A stretch of 64,000 nt of DNA from Euphorbia lathyris (lineage: Eukaryota > Streptophyta > Magnoliopsida > Malpighiales > Euphorbiaceae): assembly GCF_963576675.1 (NCBI RefSeq), contig NC_088918.1:31033501-31097500 (forward strand), written 5' to 3'. Every line of letters starts with the position of its first letter. Positions within the stretch are counted from its first letter, which is position 1. Both the position numbers and the translations under genes were made by a program. This document shows, in pieces, positions 55,527 to 64,000 of the stretch. The notes under the pieces are model-generated. The model was not told where the DNA came from, made no database searches, and worked only from the letters and a program-made list of their open reading frames with translations.

Positions 55527-55950
55527 GGTTTTAATGCTATTTACTAAAGTTAAATAAAGAGAATTTGAATGGATCCTTATATATTTTTTCTTCTGTTATA
55601 TAATTTTTTCGTTGGGATATTTTGTAAGTTATTTTATTATATCTATTAAATATTATTATTAATTTTTTTCAATAATATTGGTTAATGTTATTTATTAAAT
55701 TTAAATTAATGAAATTTGAATGGATCCTTACATATTTTTTTGTCATTATATAATTCTTTTCGTTAGGATATTTTGTAAGTTATTTTATTATATCTATTTT
55801 TTTTATCGAATAGGGTTATTTTATTATATCTATTAAATATAAATTAGATTAGATTAGATATAATATTTTTAATTTTCCTTTGTTACTATTTTGACAATTC
55901 ATAAAAAAATGCCTCTAAAACTCTTCTCGTTAATTTTTCTATGCTTCGAC

Positions 55951-55974
55951 TATATATATATATATATATATATA
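55951..55974. repeat. (TA)n microsatellite
   Basis: About 12 TA repeats directly left of the foldback MITE. Confidence 0.95.
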
Positions 55975-56113
55975 GGTGCCTTCTATGGTTACTTTGTTTT
56001 TGACAAAGTACCATTATTTGTGTGTTTTCACCATTGGATGATGGATTAGAAAATTAATCCAATGACGAAAACACACAAAGTAAGGCTTACTTTGTTTAAA
56101 ACAAAGTAAGCAT
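55975..56113. mobile_element. Foldback MITE
   Basis: Arms of about 65 bp pair around 56048-56054. The left arm has TATGGTTACTTTG, TTTGTGTGTTTTC and GGATTA; the right arm has TAATCC, GAAAACACACAAA and CAAAGTAAGCATA. Each arm end also holds a small hairpin (ACTTTG...CAAAGT). It sits next to a TA microsatellite. Confidence 0.75.
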
Positions 56114-56640
56114 AAGCACAGATTACGTGAATCTCATAGAGGAATGAAAATTGAAAAATGAAAAATTTAATGTTAAGAATATATGTTAAGTAATATTAAA
56201 AGTAATATTAAAAGAACAAACTTCACGTTGATGAACGATAATGTATTGTGGAATGTGAAGGTTATCGATGGCAAAAAGATGGTCTCTGGGCCTTGATGCG
56301 GAGCGCGCCTAGGTAGAGCTTACGAAATGTATATATTATGTTGAGTGCGTTACGACTATGGATGTGATCTTCCTAAATGCTCTATCTCTACTAGACGCTA
56401 CCACTTAGGGGCAAGTGTACCCCGTCGTATCAAGTAATAATCCGGTTAAGACCGGGTATCGAATCCACGGGATTTATAACTACAAGTATTAAACGACTCG
56501 GTTTTATACGTTATCTAAGCGGTGAATACTTTGAGTTGATTCGGGGAACAACTACAAACTACTCCTAACTACGGGTGAGACAAATTTATATAACAAAAAC
56601 TCTACGAAATGATATGGATGGCGATAAGTTATAAATATGA
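56114..56640. other. Unclassified segment, probably LTR-element leader debris
   Basis: No gene. 56380-56500 (GGGGCAAGTGTACCCCGTCG, ATCGAATCCACGGG) resembles leader sequence of large plant Gypsy elements read on the minus strand. No second end was found, so the assignment is weak. Confidence 0.3.
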
Positions 56641-57774
56641 CAAACAATGATAAACAAAAACTCTATTAATCATATCCATCTCTCTTTTGGTTCCAAGTCT
56701 TATGTGTGATCCATTAGGTTCTTACTACTTCTGGCCGTATGCAACTATTAAATTAATTTCTTCAAGAATTATATTTAATCCTTGCATAACGGAATGATGT
56801 ACTGAGTATGTTATAGGCAAGTCTGTAATCATTCCCCCAGAGTCCGTTAAGAAGACAGGTTGATTCTGTCGTTAACCCTTCCGTATTAGTTACAGTATAA
56901 TTCGATCCTTTATCAACTACATCCTTGAACTGAATCTTATGACTATGGGTGATGTCAAGTCACATATAGCGAGACGTTCATTTTACTTGTACAGGCCGAG
57001 TCAACTCAAATAGATAGGTTAAGTGAAATCTGTATTTCTACTCTTAAGCTATCACCTTGTAAGGATTTAGAGTCGAGTCTTCCACAAGCGATCCTTGGAT
57101 ATATCTCCCATTAATCGGGAGTGATAAATGCTCAATCCAATGTATAACTACCCTGACATTACCTCCTGTGACACCCAACCTTTGCAGTTCACACCCCAGA
57201 GTCATCTCTATTAAGGATCTTGGGACCACAGGATCAAAGTCTCACATTCAGTAATTCAGGATGACCAATTAACATTCCTTTGAGTCTGAGGATTACTTAT
57301 ACCTATTAATACCAATGAGATGAAGAGGTGACAAGGATGAATCTACCCATCCTGTTATCTCAAATCGGATCCCCAATCCTAATGAACGATGTTTCATCGG
57401 ATCTATGTAACTGTCCAGATATCTATATATATAAAGCTTGTGAGATCAGCTTTCTGTCGGACAGAAGACATTGTTACATACAAGTCTCAACAGTGATATA
57501 TCAATCCTAAACATATCACTTGACTTGGGGCGGTTTTAAGTTTATTAGTTTATTATAAAGTTTTGTCTCACTTCATGCTTGTATGAACACTTTATAATCA
57601 CTTTAAACAAACTTACGGATTTCCTTTTATTAGACTTTATTTAGTGCTTAAAAGGGATTGCCTTTATATAGTTATAAAACATATATCTCATTAAAACAAA
57701 TGATATAAAGAACAATTCATTTACATTAAGTTTGTATCCTGCAACAATTGACTATAGGACACTAAACCCCAACA
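56641..57774 (-). repeat. 3' LTR of the Copia element (left part missing or undefined)
   Basis: The right boundary is exact: CCCCAACA at 57774 next to the polypurine tract (57775-57788), so on the element strand the LTR starts TGTTGGGG. The left boundary cannot be set because the matching part of the 5' LTR lies beyond the window. It contains no gene. Confidence 0.6.
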
Positions 57775-57788
57775 TACTCCCACTTGGA

Positions 57789-60700
57789 CTAAAGCCAATT
57801 GTTTCTAAAACTTATCCCAGTAGAAGTTAAATGACGATCATGTACTTTCTGGGTTAAAGGCTTTATCAACGGATCTGCAACGTTGTCCTCTGTAGGTACT
57901 CTTTCTATTCTCACATCTCCTCTAGCCACAATCTCTCTAATGATGTGGTATCGCTTTAGGTAGTGCTTGGATGCATTATGAGACCGTGGTTCCTTTGCTT
58001 GCGCAATGGCTCCATTGTTATCACAGTACAGAGTAATGGGATTGACAATGTCAGGCACCACACCTAGTTCTGTAATGAACTTTCTAATCCAAACTGCTTC
58101 CGCAGCAGCGATGTACTCTGACTCGGTCGTAGAGAAAGCTACGCTTCCCTGCTTGGAACTTTTCCAACTGACCGTGCCCCCATTCAAGATAAACATGTAT
58201 CCTGATTGGGATTTAAAATCATTCTCATCTGTGAGATGACTAGCGTCTGAAAATCCTTCAATTTTCAGATCTCCTTCTCCGTACACTAGGAACATATCTT
58301 TATTCCTTCTCAAGTACTTAAGAATGTTCTTGACGGCAATCCAATGCTCGTCTCCCGGATTCCCTTGGTAACGACTCGTTACAGATAACGCGAACGCTAC
58401 GTCAGGTCTAGTGCATAGCATAGCATACATAATCGAACCGATCGCGCTGGCGTACGGGACTACAGCCATACGTCGTTTGTCATCATCAGTTTTAGGACAT
58501 TGATGATTGTTTAACTTTACTCCATGTACCATGGGTAAGTTACCTCGTTTCGATTCAAGCATGCTAAACCGATTTAGTACCTTTTCAATGTATGTAGCCT
58601 GTGAAAGACCAAGCAGTCTACGCGATCTATCCCTGTAGATCTTTATACCAAGTATATAGGCTGCTTCACCAAGGTCTTTCATTGAGAAGTTACCGGATAA
58701 CCATACTTTTACCGATTGTAATAGAGCAATGTCATTTCCCATTAACAGTATATCGTCCACATATAGTATGAGAAATGCTATAGAGCTCCCACTTGCTTTC
58801 TTGTAAATGCAAGCTTCTCCGCAATTTTGTTCGAAACCAAATTGTTTTATGGTTTCGTCAAAACGCTTGTTCCAGCTTCTAGATGCTTGCTTGAGTCCAT
58901 AAATGGATCTCTGAAGTTTGCAAACTTTATTTGCATCCTTTGATATGAAACCTTCAGGCTGCATCATGTATACATCCTCAAGCAGGTTTCCGTTTAGGAA
59001 AGCTGTTTTCACATCCATTTGCCAAATCTCATAATCGTAGTGAGCGGCAATAGCAAGCATGATTCTGATTGATTTGGACATGGCAACAGGAGAGAAGGTT
59101 TCGTCATAATCAACACCTTGTTTCTGACGATATCCTTTCGCTACCAGCCTAGCCTTGTAGGTGCTAACCTTTCCATCCATGTCAGTCTTCTTTTTGAAGA
59201 TCCATCTGCACCCAATGGGAATTATCCCTTCGGGTGGATCAACCAAAGTCCACACTTGGTTAGTATACATGGAATCCATTTCAAAATCCATGGCCTCAAG
59301 CCATGCTTTAGAATCTGGACTAGTAAGAGCATCTTCGTAGTTTTCGGGTTCGTCGTCTAACACGGGAACCTCGTTATCATCTCCCACTAGAAAACCATAT
59401 CTAACTGGGAGTTCACGAACTCTTCGTGATCTACGAATAGGTGCCACTGGAGTCTCATATAATGGGACTTCTTCGGGTACCTCAACCGCTTCTGTTGTTT
59501 CAGTTGGTGTTTCTTCCTCTTGAACTTCGTCGAGTTCAATCACGCTTCCCTTTTGCGTTTCTTCGAGAAACTCTTTCTCTAAGAAGGTTGCGTGCTTGGA
59601 TACTATTACTTTTTGATCATCTGGATGATAGAAGTAATACCCTATGGTTTCCCTGGGATATCCAATGAAGAAACATTTATCAGATTTAGAATCTAATTTG
59701 TCGGACGCAATGCGTTTGACATATGCTGAACAACCCCATACTCTCATAAACGAGAACACGGGTTTCTTACCAACGAACAATTCATATGGTGTGGAACTAG
59801 CGGATTTAGTTGGTACTCGGTTTAGGATGAAGAGGGCAGTTTCTAAGGCATAGCCCCAGAACGTCTTTGGAAGTAAGGCCATGCTCATCATGGATCGTAC
59901 CATATCTAATAGGGTACGGTTTCTCCTCTCGGATACACCATTGTGTTGTGGTGTATAGGGAGGTGTCCATTGTGAGCATATCCCACATTCAGTTAGATAA
60001 TTCAGAAAATCATCAAAAAGATATTCGCCACCTCGATCAGATCGAAGCGTCTTTATTTTCTTTCCTAATTGATTTTCCACTTCATTCTTGAAGAATTTGA
60101 ACTTGTCAAAGGCTTCTGATTTGTGCCTCATCAAGTAGATATAGCCATATCGAGTATGGTCATCTATGAAGCTAATGAAGTATCTGAATCCTCCTCTTGC
60201 TTGGACTAACATAGGACCACATACATCTGAATGAATGAGTCCTAGAGTGTCTGATACACGCTCACCTTTATTGCTAAAGGGTGTCTTTGTCATTTTACCT
60301 TTTAAACATGATTCGCATGTTTCCAATGATTCGGAATCGATTGGATCTATAAGCCCATCTGTATGTAGCTTTAGCATGCGTCTCTTGTTTATATGGCCTA
60401 AACGACAATGCCACAAGTAAGTTGAATTATCTATCTTATGTCTTTTGGTATCAATTGCAAAAACAGGAGTTTTATCATCTAACACATAAATCCCATTTTG
60501 TGATATTCCTGAAAAATAAAAGATCGAATCTTTATAAAAATTGCAACTATTGTTCTTTATTGAAATATGAAAACCGTCGTCAATAAGACGGCTAATAGAA
60601 ATAATGTTACGAGACATCTCAGGAACGTATAAACAATTCCTTAATTCTATTACAAGCCCAGAGGGCAAAGGTAAAGCATAATCTCCAATTGCGAGAGCGG

Positions 60701-61172
60701 CAACTCTTGCTCCATTTCCAACTCGCAAGTTTATGCTTCCTTTCTTTAGTTCCTTAGTCTGATTTAGTTCCTGCATATTTGTACAAATATGAGATCCACA
60801 TCCGGTATCAAGTACCCAAGATTCAGACAGTGAAACTGTATTTATTTTAATATAAAACATACCAGATGTAGAAGCATCGCCTTTTCCCTTCTTGAGGGTG
60901 GCTAGATACTCCTTGCAGTTTCTCTTCCAATGCCCGTCTTTACCACAGAAGTGGCATTCTCCTTTGGGCTTCTTCACTTCCTTTCCCTTGGACACAGCTT
61001 TCTTACCTTTCTTGGGATGTTTAGGATTGGGAGAATTCCCTTTCCTCTTCTTTGATCCCTCTATGACAAGAGCCGGTATAGCCTTGTCTTTCTGAATATT
61101 GGGCTCAACTGACTTGAGCATATTTGCAAGCTCTTCAAGAGAGGTTTGCAAGTCATTCATCTGATAGTTCAT
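57789..61172 (-). CDS. Copia gag C-terminus and pol polyprotein, open
   Basis: 1127 open codons. CCHC zinc knuckle C73-C86 (CHFCGKDGHWKRNC); aspartic protease WVLDTGCGSH (D122); integrase zinc-binding H255, H260, C286, C289 and catalytic D316, D379, E415 (D,35,E spacing); RT with D720 (QMDVKTAFLNG) and YVDD 804-807; RNase H D976, E1018, D1051. All catalytic residues are in place, so pol itself may be functional. The ATG at 61172 is probably internal: a TAG two codons upstream replaces an expected Gln codon, and gag similarity continues before it. It copies the element's RNA into DNA and inserts it into the genome. Confidence 0.92.
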   Translation of the reverse strand: MNYQMNDLQTSLEELANMLKSVEPNIQKDKAIPALVIEGSKKRKGNSPNPKHPKKGKKAVSKGKEVKKPKGECHFCGKDGHWKRNCKEYLATLKKGKGDASTSGMFYIKINTVSLSESWVLDTGCGSHICTNMQELNQTKELKKGSINLRVGNGARVAALAIGDYALPLPSGLVIELRNCLYVPEMSRNIISISRLIDDGFHISIKNNSCNFYKDSIFYFSGISQNGIYVLDDKTPVFAIDTKRHKIDNSTYLWHCRLGHINKRRMLKLHTDGLIDPIDSESLETCESCLKGKMTKTPFSNKGERVSDTLGLIHSDVCGPMLVQARGGFRYFISFIDDHTRYGYIYLMRHKSEAFDKFKFFKNEVENQLGKKIKTLRSDRGGEYLFDDFLNYLTECGICSQWTPPYTPQHNGVSERRNRTLLDMVRSMMSMALLPKTFWGYALETALFILNRVPTKSASSTPYELFVGKKPVFSFMRVWGCSAYVKRIASDKLDSKSDKCFFIGYPRETIGYYFYHPDDQKVIVSKHATFLEKEFLEETQKGSVIELDEVQEEETPTETTEAVEVPEEVPLYETPVAPIRRSRRVRELPVRYGFLVGDDNEVPVLDDEPENYEDALTSPDSKAWLEAMDFEMDSMYTNQVWTLVDPPEGIIPIGCRWIFKKKTDMDGKVSTYKARLVAKGYRQKQGVDYDETFSPVAMSKSIRIMLAIAAHYDYEIWQMDVKTAFLNGNLLEDVYMMQPEGFISKDANKVCKLQRSIYGLKQASRSWNKRFDETIKQFGFEQNCGEACIYKKASGSSIAFLILYVDDILLMGNDIALLQSVKVWLSGNFSMKDLGEAAYILGIKIYRDRSRRLLGLSQATYIEKVLNRFSMLESKRGNLPMVHGVKLNNHQCPKTDDDKRRMAVVPYASAIGSIMYAMLCTRPDVAFALSVTSRYQGNPGDEHWIAVKNILKYLRRNKDMFLVYGEGDLKIEGFSDASHLTDENDFKSQSGYMFILNGGTVSWKSSKQGSVAFSTTESEYIAAAEAVWIRKFITELGVVPDIVNPITLYCDNNGAIAQAKEPRSHNASKHYLKRYHIIREIVARGDVRIERVPTEDNVADPLIKPLTQKVHDRHLTSTGISFRNNWL

Positions 61173-61178
61173 GATGAA

Positions 61179-61671
61179 CTATGAATAACTCTTTGGGAGG
61201 GATTGAAGAATTAAGTCTACACTTAGTTCGTTATCCATCGCGAATCCAATACTAGAAAGTTTGGTAATGTAGCCAATCATCTTGACACAACGTGTCATTA
61301 TAGATGTGCCCTCTTGCATCTTGCAACGATATAGCAACTTGGATATCTCGTAGCGTTCGCACCTGGTCTGTTTCCCAAACAGTTCTTTTAGGTGCACGAT
61401 GATGGAACATGCATAGTTGCCTTTTTAATTCCGATGTCATCGATGCAAGTATGATGCATCCGGCATGATCGTCATCAGCCTTGTGCTTCTGGTAAGCATC
61501 GATTTCCTCGATGGGAGCATCATCCTCAGGGATAGGGGGTATCGATGTATCAAATACATACCCTATTTTATCGAACTTCAAAACAATTTTGAGGTTGCGA
61601 TACCAGTCGGTGAAGTTTGAACTATTCAACTTGTTATCGGTAAATGTATTTTGCAGATTGGTGTTAGTCAT
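61179..61671 (-). pseudogene. Copia gag, frameshifted
   Basis: Starts MTNTNLQNTFTDNKLNSSNF and reads NFTDWYRNLKIVLKFDKIGY, then IILASMTSELKRQ, the UBN2-type gag of Copia elements. A small indel near 61415-61440 moves the reading to another frame (LFGKQTRCERYEISKLLYRC, KMIGYITKLSSIGFAMDNEL, LPKSYS). That frame ends at TAG 61179 just before the pol frame. Two lesions separate this gag from an intact gag-pol frame. Confidence 0.88.
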
Positions 61672-63013
61672 GATTTTAAGAGTGTTTTAATTTAAAACTT
61701 GAGATGTGAGAAAGAGTAAACGTATGTCATTCATTTGCTTTAAAGTATATCAATCTAAAATTATAGGCCTTTTAGTTTATTTCAGATTGCTCCCACTATT
61801 TTGCCAAATTAATAACCCTCCATATTAATTCGAAGAATTTCACAAATCCTTTAGTGAGCTAGGATCCTAACTCCTGAGATTTCGCCTTGAGTTTGCTCAA
61901 CAAGCTAGTCTCATTTGTTAGGTAGATTCATGTAATCAATCACATCTTGAATGTGACTCCTAGGTTATTGGGTTACTAACCACATTAGTAACTAATATGC
62001 TATTCACATTAATCCCAACCATATTGCCCATTAGTTTATGACAACATGAGTTTGCTCATCCAATTATCATAATCTAATTTAAGTATTACCCCATATTCAT
62101 GAAAGAATGACTTTCGATAATTCAGGTGTTACCATAAGACCCCGAGCTTGAGTTTGCTCAACAACCCAAAGGCCCCCAGTACTGCCGGCTGAATTATAAT
62201 ATTAGGGAGGGGCAACCGATTTTAATAACTTGCTTATTTACTTAACTTTTTAACGAGGGATTTTATTTAAGTCTCATAATCTAACTTAGTCTTGATTTGC
62301 TTTAGCATACATCAGACATACATACATTCACATACATTGGCGTTATGGACATATCATCTAAATTATTCCGTCGAGCCAGAGACGGAATAAAAGGCCAAAC
62401 CTAAGGAAATACTAACTATTACATATTTCTCTTTAGGTCCTCCGTCTTCTCCATGGCACCTTGAAATTACATATTAATTTCTATACTACTATAAGAAAAC
62501 TTCAATTGAATTGAAGGGAATCAGATGAGAGGAGAAATTACAATAGATAGTAGAAAGGCAGGACACGCAGGCCCTATTTCAAAAATACCAAAAGACTAAA
62601 AGAGGGTACAAATATGTCCATAACTCCAAACATGCATAGACTCAATTAAATAAATTTAATTGGTTGATTACATAACCGACTTATGTAATATTTAGGTTAA
62701 TCATATTAACTCGTCAAATTAACTTTCATCCAATTTTACTTCTAATCGTTTTGTATCTTTATATTAATATAACCATATAAAACGTCGATTATGCATGTCC
62801 CAATTATTTTGATTTCAATTCATTTAACACTTTGATTTACAACTTGGTAAAAACAAACTTTTAAACGAATTTTTTCATTCGATAATCAAAACAGAAAACT
62901 ATTAATTTCCGAAACATATATATATATATATATATAAATTATATTCAAGCCAATTTTAACAATTAAAATCAAGTGGGATTTGGGCTTGGGCCCGAAACTG
63001 GGCTGCTGCGCAC

Positions 63014-63088
63014 GCGGCTGCTGCCGCGAGGCAGCAGCCGCGCGACAGCGGCTGGTCGCACCGTGAGGCGCGACCCGAGCCGCTGTCG
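63014..63088 (-). other. GC-rich double hairpin in the Copia leader
   Basis: Stem 1: 63014-63025 with 63030-63041, 12 bp, 4-nt loop. Stem 2: 63043-63053 with 63078-63088, 11 bp, and an inner 6-bp stem (63054-63059 with 63070-63075). All arms pair perfectly. The island is nearly pure G/C inside AT-rich DNA and lies about 375-460 nt after the primer site, where RNA packaging or dimerisation signals are found in retroelements. Confidence 0.75.
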
Positions 63089-63110
63089 TATTTTATTTTA
63101 TTTTTTAAAT

Positions 63111-63114
<4 letters not shown>

Positions 63115-63145
<31 letters not shown>
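63115..63145. repeat. (TA)n microsatellite
   Basis: About 15 TA units next to the GC-rich hairpins; a shorter one lies at 62915-62936. Confidence 0.95.
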
Positions 63146-63149
<4 letters not shown>

Positions 63150-63462
63150 TTTTAAAACGGTTTTAAAAACGATTTTCAGAAATAGGAAAAACTACAATAG
63201 ATTTCCGTTTTATCTTTTAGAATTAATAAAACTAATTTTATTAACCTAACTATAAAACAAATAGATTTTGTTATAATGATTATCGACCGAAATAATTAGG
63301 AACATACGCATAATCAATTTTAAATAACAATTAACTAAAATTTATTTATCTTTAGAATTAATTAATCAAACTATTTGTTAATTAATCCTAACCATAAATA
63401 TTTATTCAATCCTATTGAAAAACTTCTAAATTTTCATATATGAAATAACGGATTTAACGATG

Positions 63463-63474
63463 GCTCTGATACCA
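63463..63474 (-). other. Copia primer-binding site (tRNA-iMet)
   Basis: GCTCTGATACCA on the + strand is TGGTATCAGAGC on the element strand, one base from the LTR end at 63476. Confidence 0.9.
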
Positions 63475-63475
63475 C

Positions 63476-64000
63476 TGAAGGAAATTAAGGTTAAGGTATA
63501 GCAGCGGAAATATAAAAATTTTAGCCTACTTCCTTTTAACCATAGGATCCGTTAATCGTTATTTCATATAAAGAGGGATAAGAAGGAATACCTTTCGATG
63601 AACAATCTACCGTTGTTAAAGAAGCGCCCACAAATCTTCTCCGAGATTCCAACCACAAAGTATAACACGGTGAGGTTAAGATGGAATCAACCCTTATGAG
63701 ATGCAACCAAATTAGATTGCCTCTAATTAACCAACACAAGATCAAAGAGAAAAAGAGATGGATGAGATTAATCAATTGACGGAAGCCGCATGAATTCTTG
63801 TCCACGAACTAGGGGATGCGAATTCACTCTCTCACACTTAATGTAGGTTTCGAAAATCACACTAAGGGGAGGGGATTAGCTTTTTTCGAAATTCTCATAG
63901 GGAGGGGGTATATATAGTCGCTTGTATCTAAACCCTAGTTAGATAGGAATAGGTTACTTAATAGGAATTTCATTCGGAATAGGATTCCTAATTATTATCT
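63476..64000 (-). repeat. 5' LTR of the Copia element, partial
   Basis: Starts TGAAGGAAATTAAGG at 63476 (element-strand LTR end ...CCTTCA) and runs beyond the window. TATATATAG near 63910 may be its TATA region. No coding. Confidence 0.75.

Larger units (their letters stand above)
54015..55830 (+). repeat. Tandem array with 98- and 154-bp units, split by LINE D
   Basis: Units begin GTTTTAATGCTATTTA and continue with AAAGTTAAATAAAGAGAATT, GAATGGATCCTTA and ATATTTTTTGTC. Starts are at 54015, 54169, 54267, 54365 (interrupted at 54379), 55528 (resumption) and 55681. Long units carry an extra block, TTTCGTTAGGATATTTTGTA...TATCTATTAAATA. Confidence 0.8.
61672..63462 (-). other. Copia 5' leader (about 1.8 kb), non-coding
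   Basis: Lies between primer site and gag. It is AT-rich with two TA microsatellites (about 62915-62936, 63115-63145) and one GC-rich structured island (63014-63088). No upstream gene is readable. Two words, GAGTTTGCTCA and CTCAACAA, recur (about 61891, 62049, 62152). Confidence 0.6.
56641..64000 (-). mobile_element. Nearly intact Ty1/Copia element, 5' LTR cut by window edge
   Basis: On the minus strand: 5' LTR (from beyond 64000 to 63476), primer site, a long leader, gag (61671-61179, two lesions), an open 1127-codon pol (61172-57789), polypurine tract TCCAAGTGGGAGTA and a 3' LTR ending at 57774. The left limit is approximate: the expected LTR start TGAAGGAAATTAAGG is not seen at the left, so the 3' LTR appears truncated. 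Domain order (integrase before RT) is that of Copia. Confidence 0.9.

Noticed and set aside
62973..63155. Plus-strand 60-codon frame over the GC-rich island
   Set aside because: It runs into the TA microsatellite and lies antisense in the Copia leader. The hairpins explain the base composition.
1..64000. A biosynthetic gene cluster around the AADC genes
   Set aside because: No P450, methyltransferase, berberine-bridge or other pathway gene is present. Only AADC duplicates and transposons are seen.

Overview
This is a plant (eudicot-type) nuclear genome window. The evidence is AT-rich intergenic DNA, intronless plant-type aromatic amino acid decarboxylase (AADC) genes, and nested layers of plant retroelements: Ty3/Gypsy, Ty1/Copia, L1-type LINEs, an Au-like SINE, a TRIM, MULE/MITE foldbacks and a CACTA end. 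No prokaryotic, organellar or RNA genes were seen. The species cannot be named from the sequence.

The only host gene family is a small tandem array of AADC genes (tyrosine/DOPA decarboxylase class), all on the + strand. Copy 1 (10732-12821) is a pseudogene broken by a TRIM insertion and a 61-bp frameshifting duplication. Copy 3 (19514-20341) is a 5'-truncated relic. Copy 2 (37612-39069) is a complete 485-aa gene. A further piece of the copies' 3' flank, with no gene attached, lies at about 41595-43760, so there were probably at least four duplication units. The intact copy has Tyr at the catalytic-loop position that in plant AADCs separates decarboxylases (Tyr) from aldehyde synthases (Phe). 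Both broken copies have Phe there.

Layout. 1-6059: decayed non-autonomous LTR element with minisatellites. 6061-9121: Copia-like LTR scrap and a broken LINE. 9241-10731: degenerate TIR element and the copy-1 promoter. 10732-14600: copy 1 and its 3' flank. 14601-18894: non-coding LTR element with a 2.3-kb LTR. 19514-21849: copy 3 and its flank, carrying a MULE-type MITE with a 9-bp target-site duplication (TSD). 21850-30182: LINE with a 16-bp TSD, split by Gypsy element 1 (22152-27790, TSD gaatg). 30430-36274: SINE split by Gypsy element 2 (30608-36226, TSD aaatg). 36275-40476: promoter with a foldback MITE, copy 2 and its flank. 40477-41594: CACTA end and a Copia LTR. 41670-55526: four minus-strand LINEs, one containing a solo LTR (52174-53610) and one inserted in a 98/154-bp tandem array. 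55975-56113: foldback MITE. About 56640-64000: nearly intact Ty1/Copia element on the minus strand.

Most of the window is a transposon graveyard that grew around a duplicated specialised-metabolism gene. The best leads are the Tyr/Phe switch among the AADC copies, the TRIM that disrupted one of them, the foldback in the promoter of the surviving copy, a Gypsy pol reading frame that ends inside its own LTR, and the structured GC-rich leader of the Copia element.
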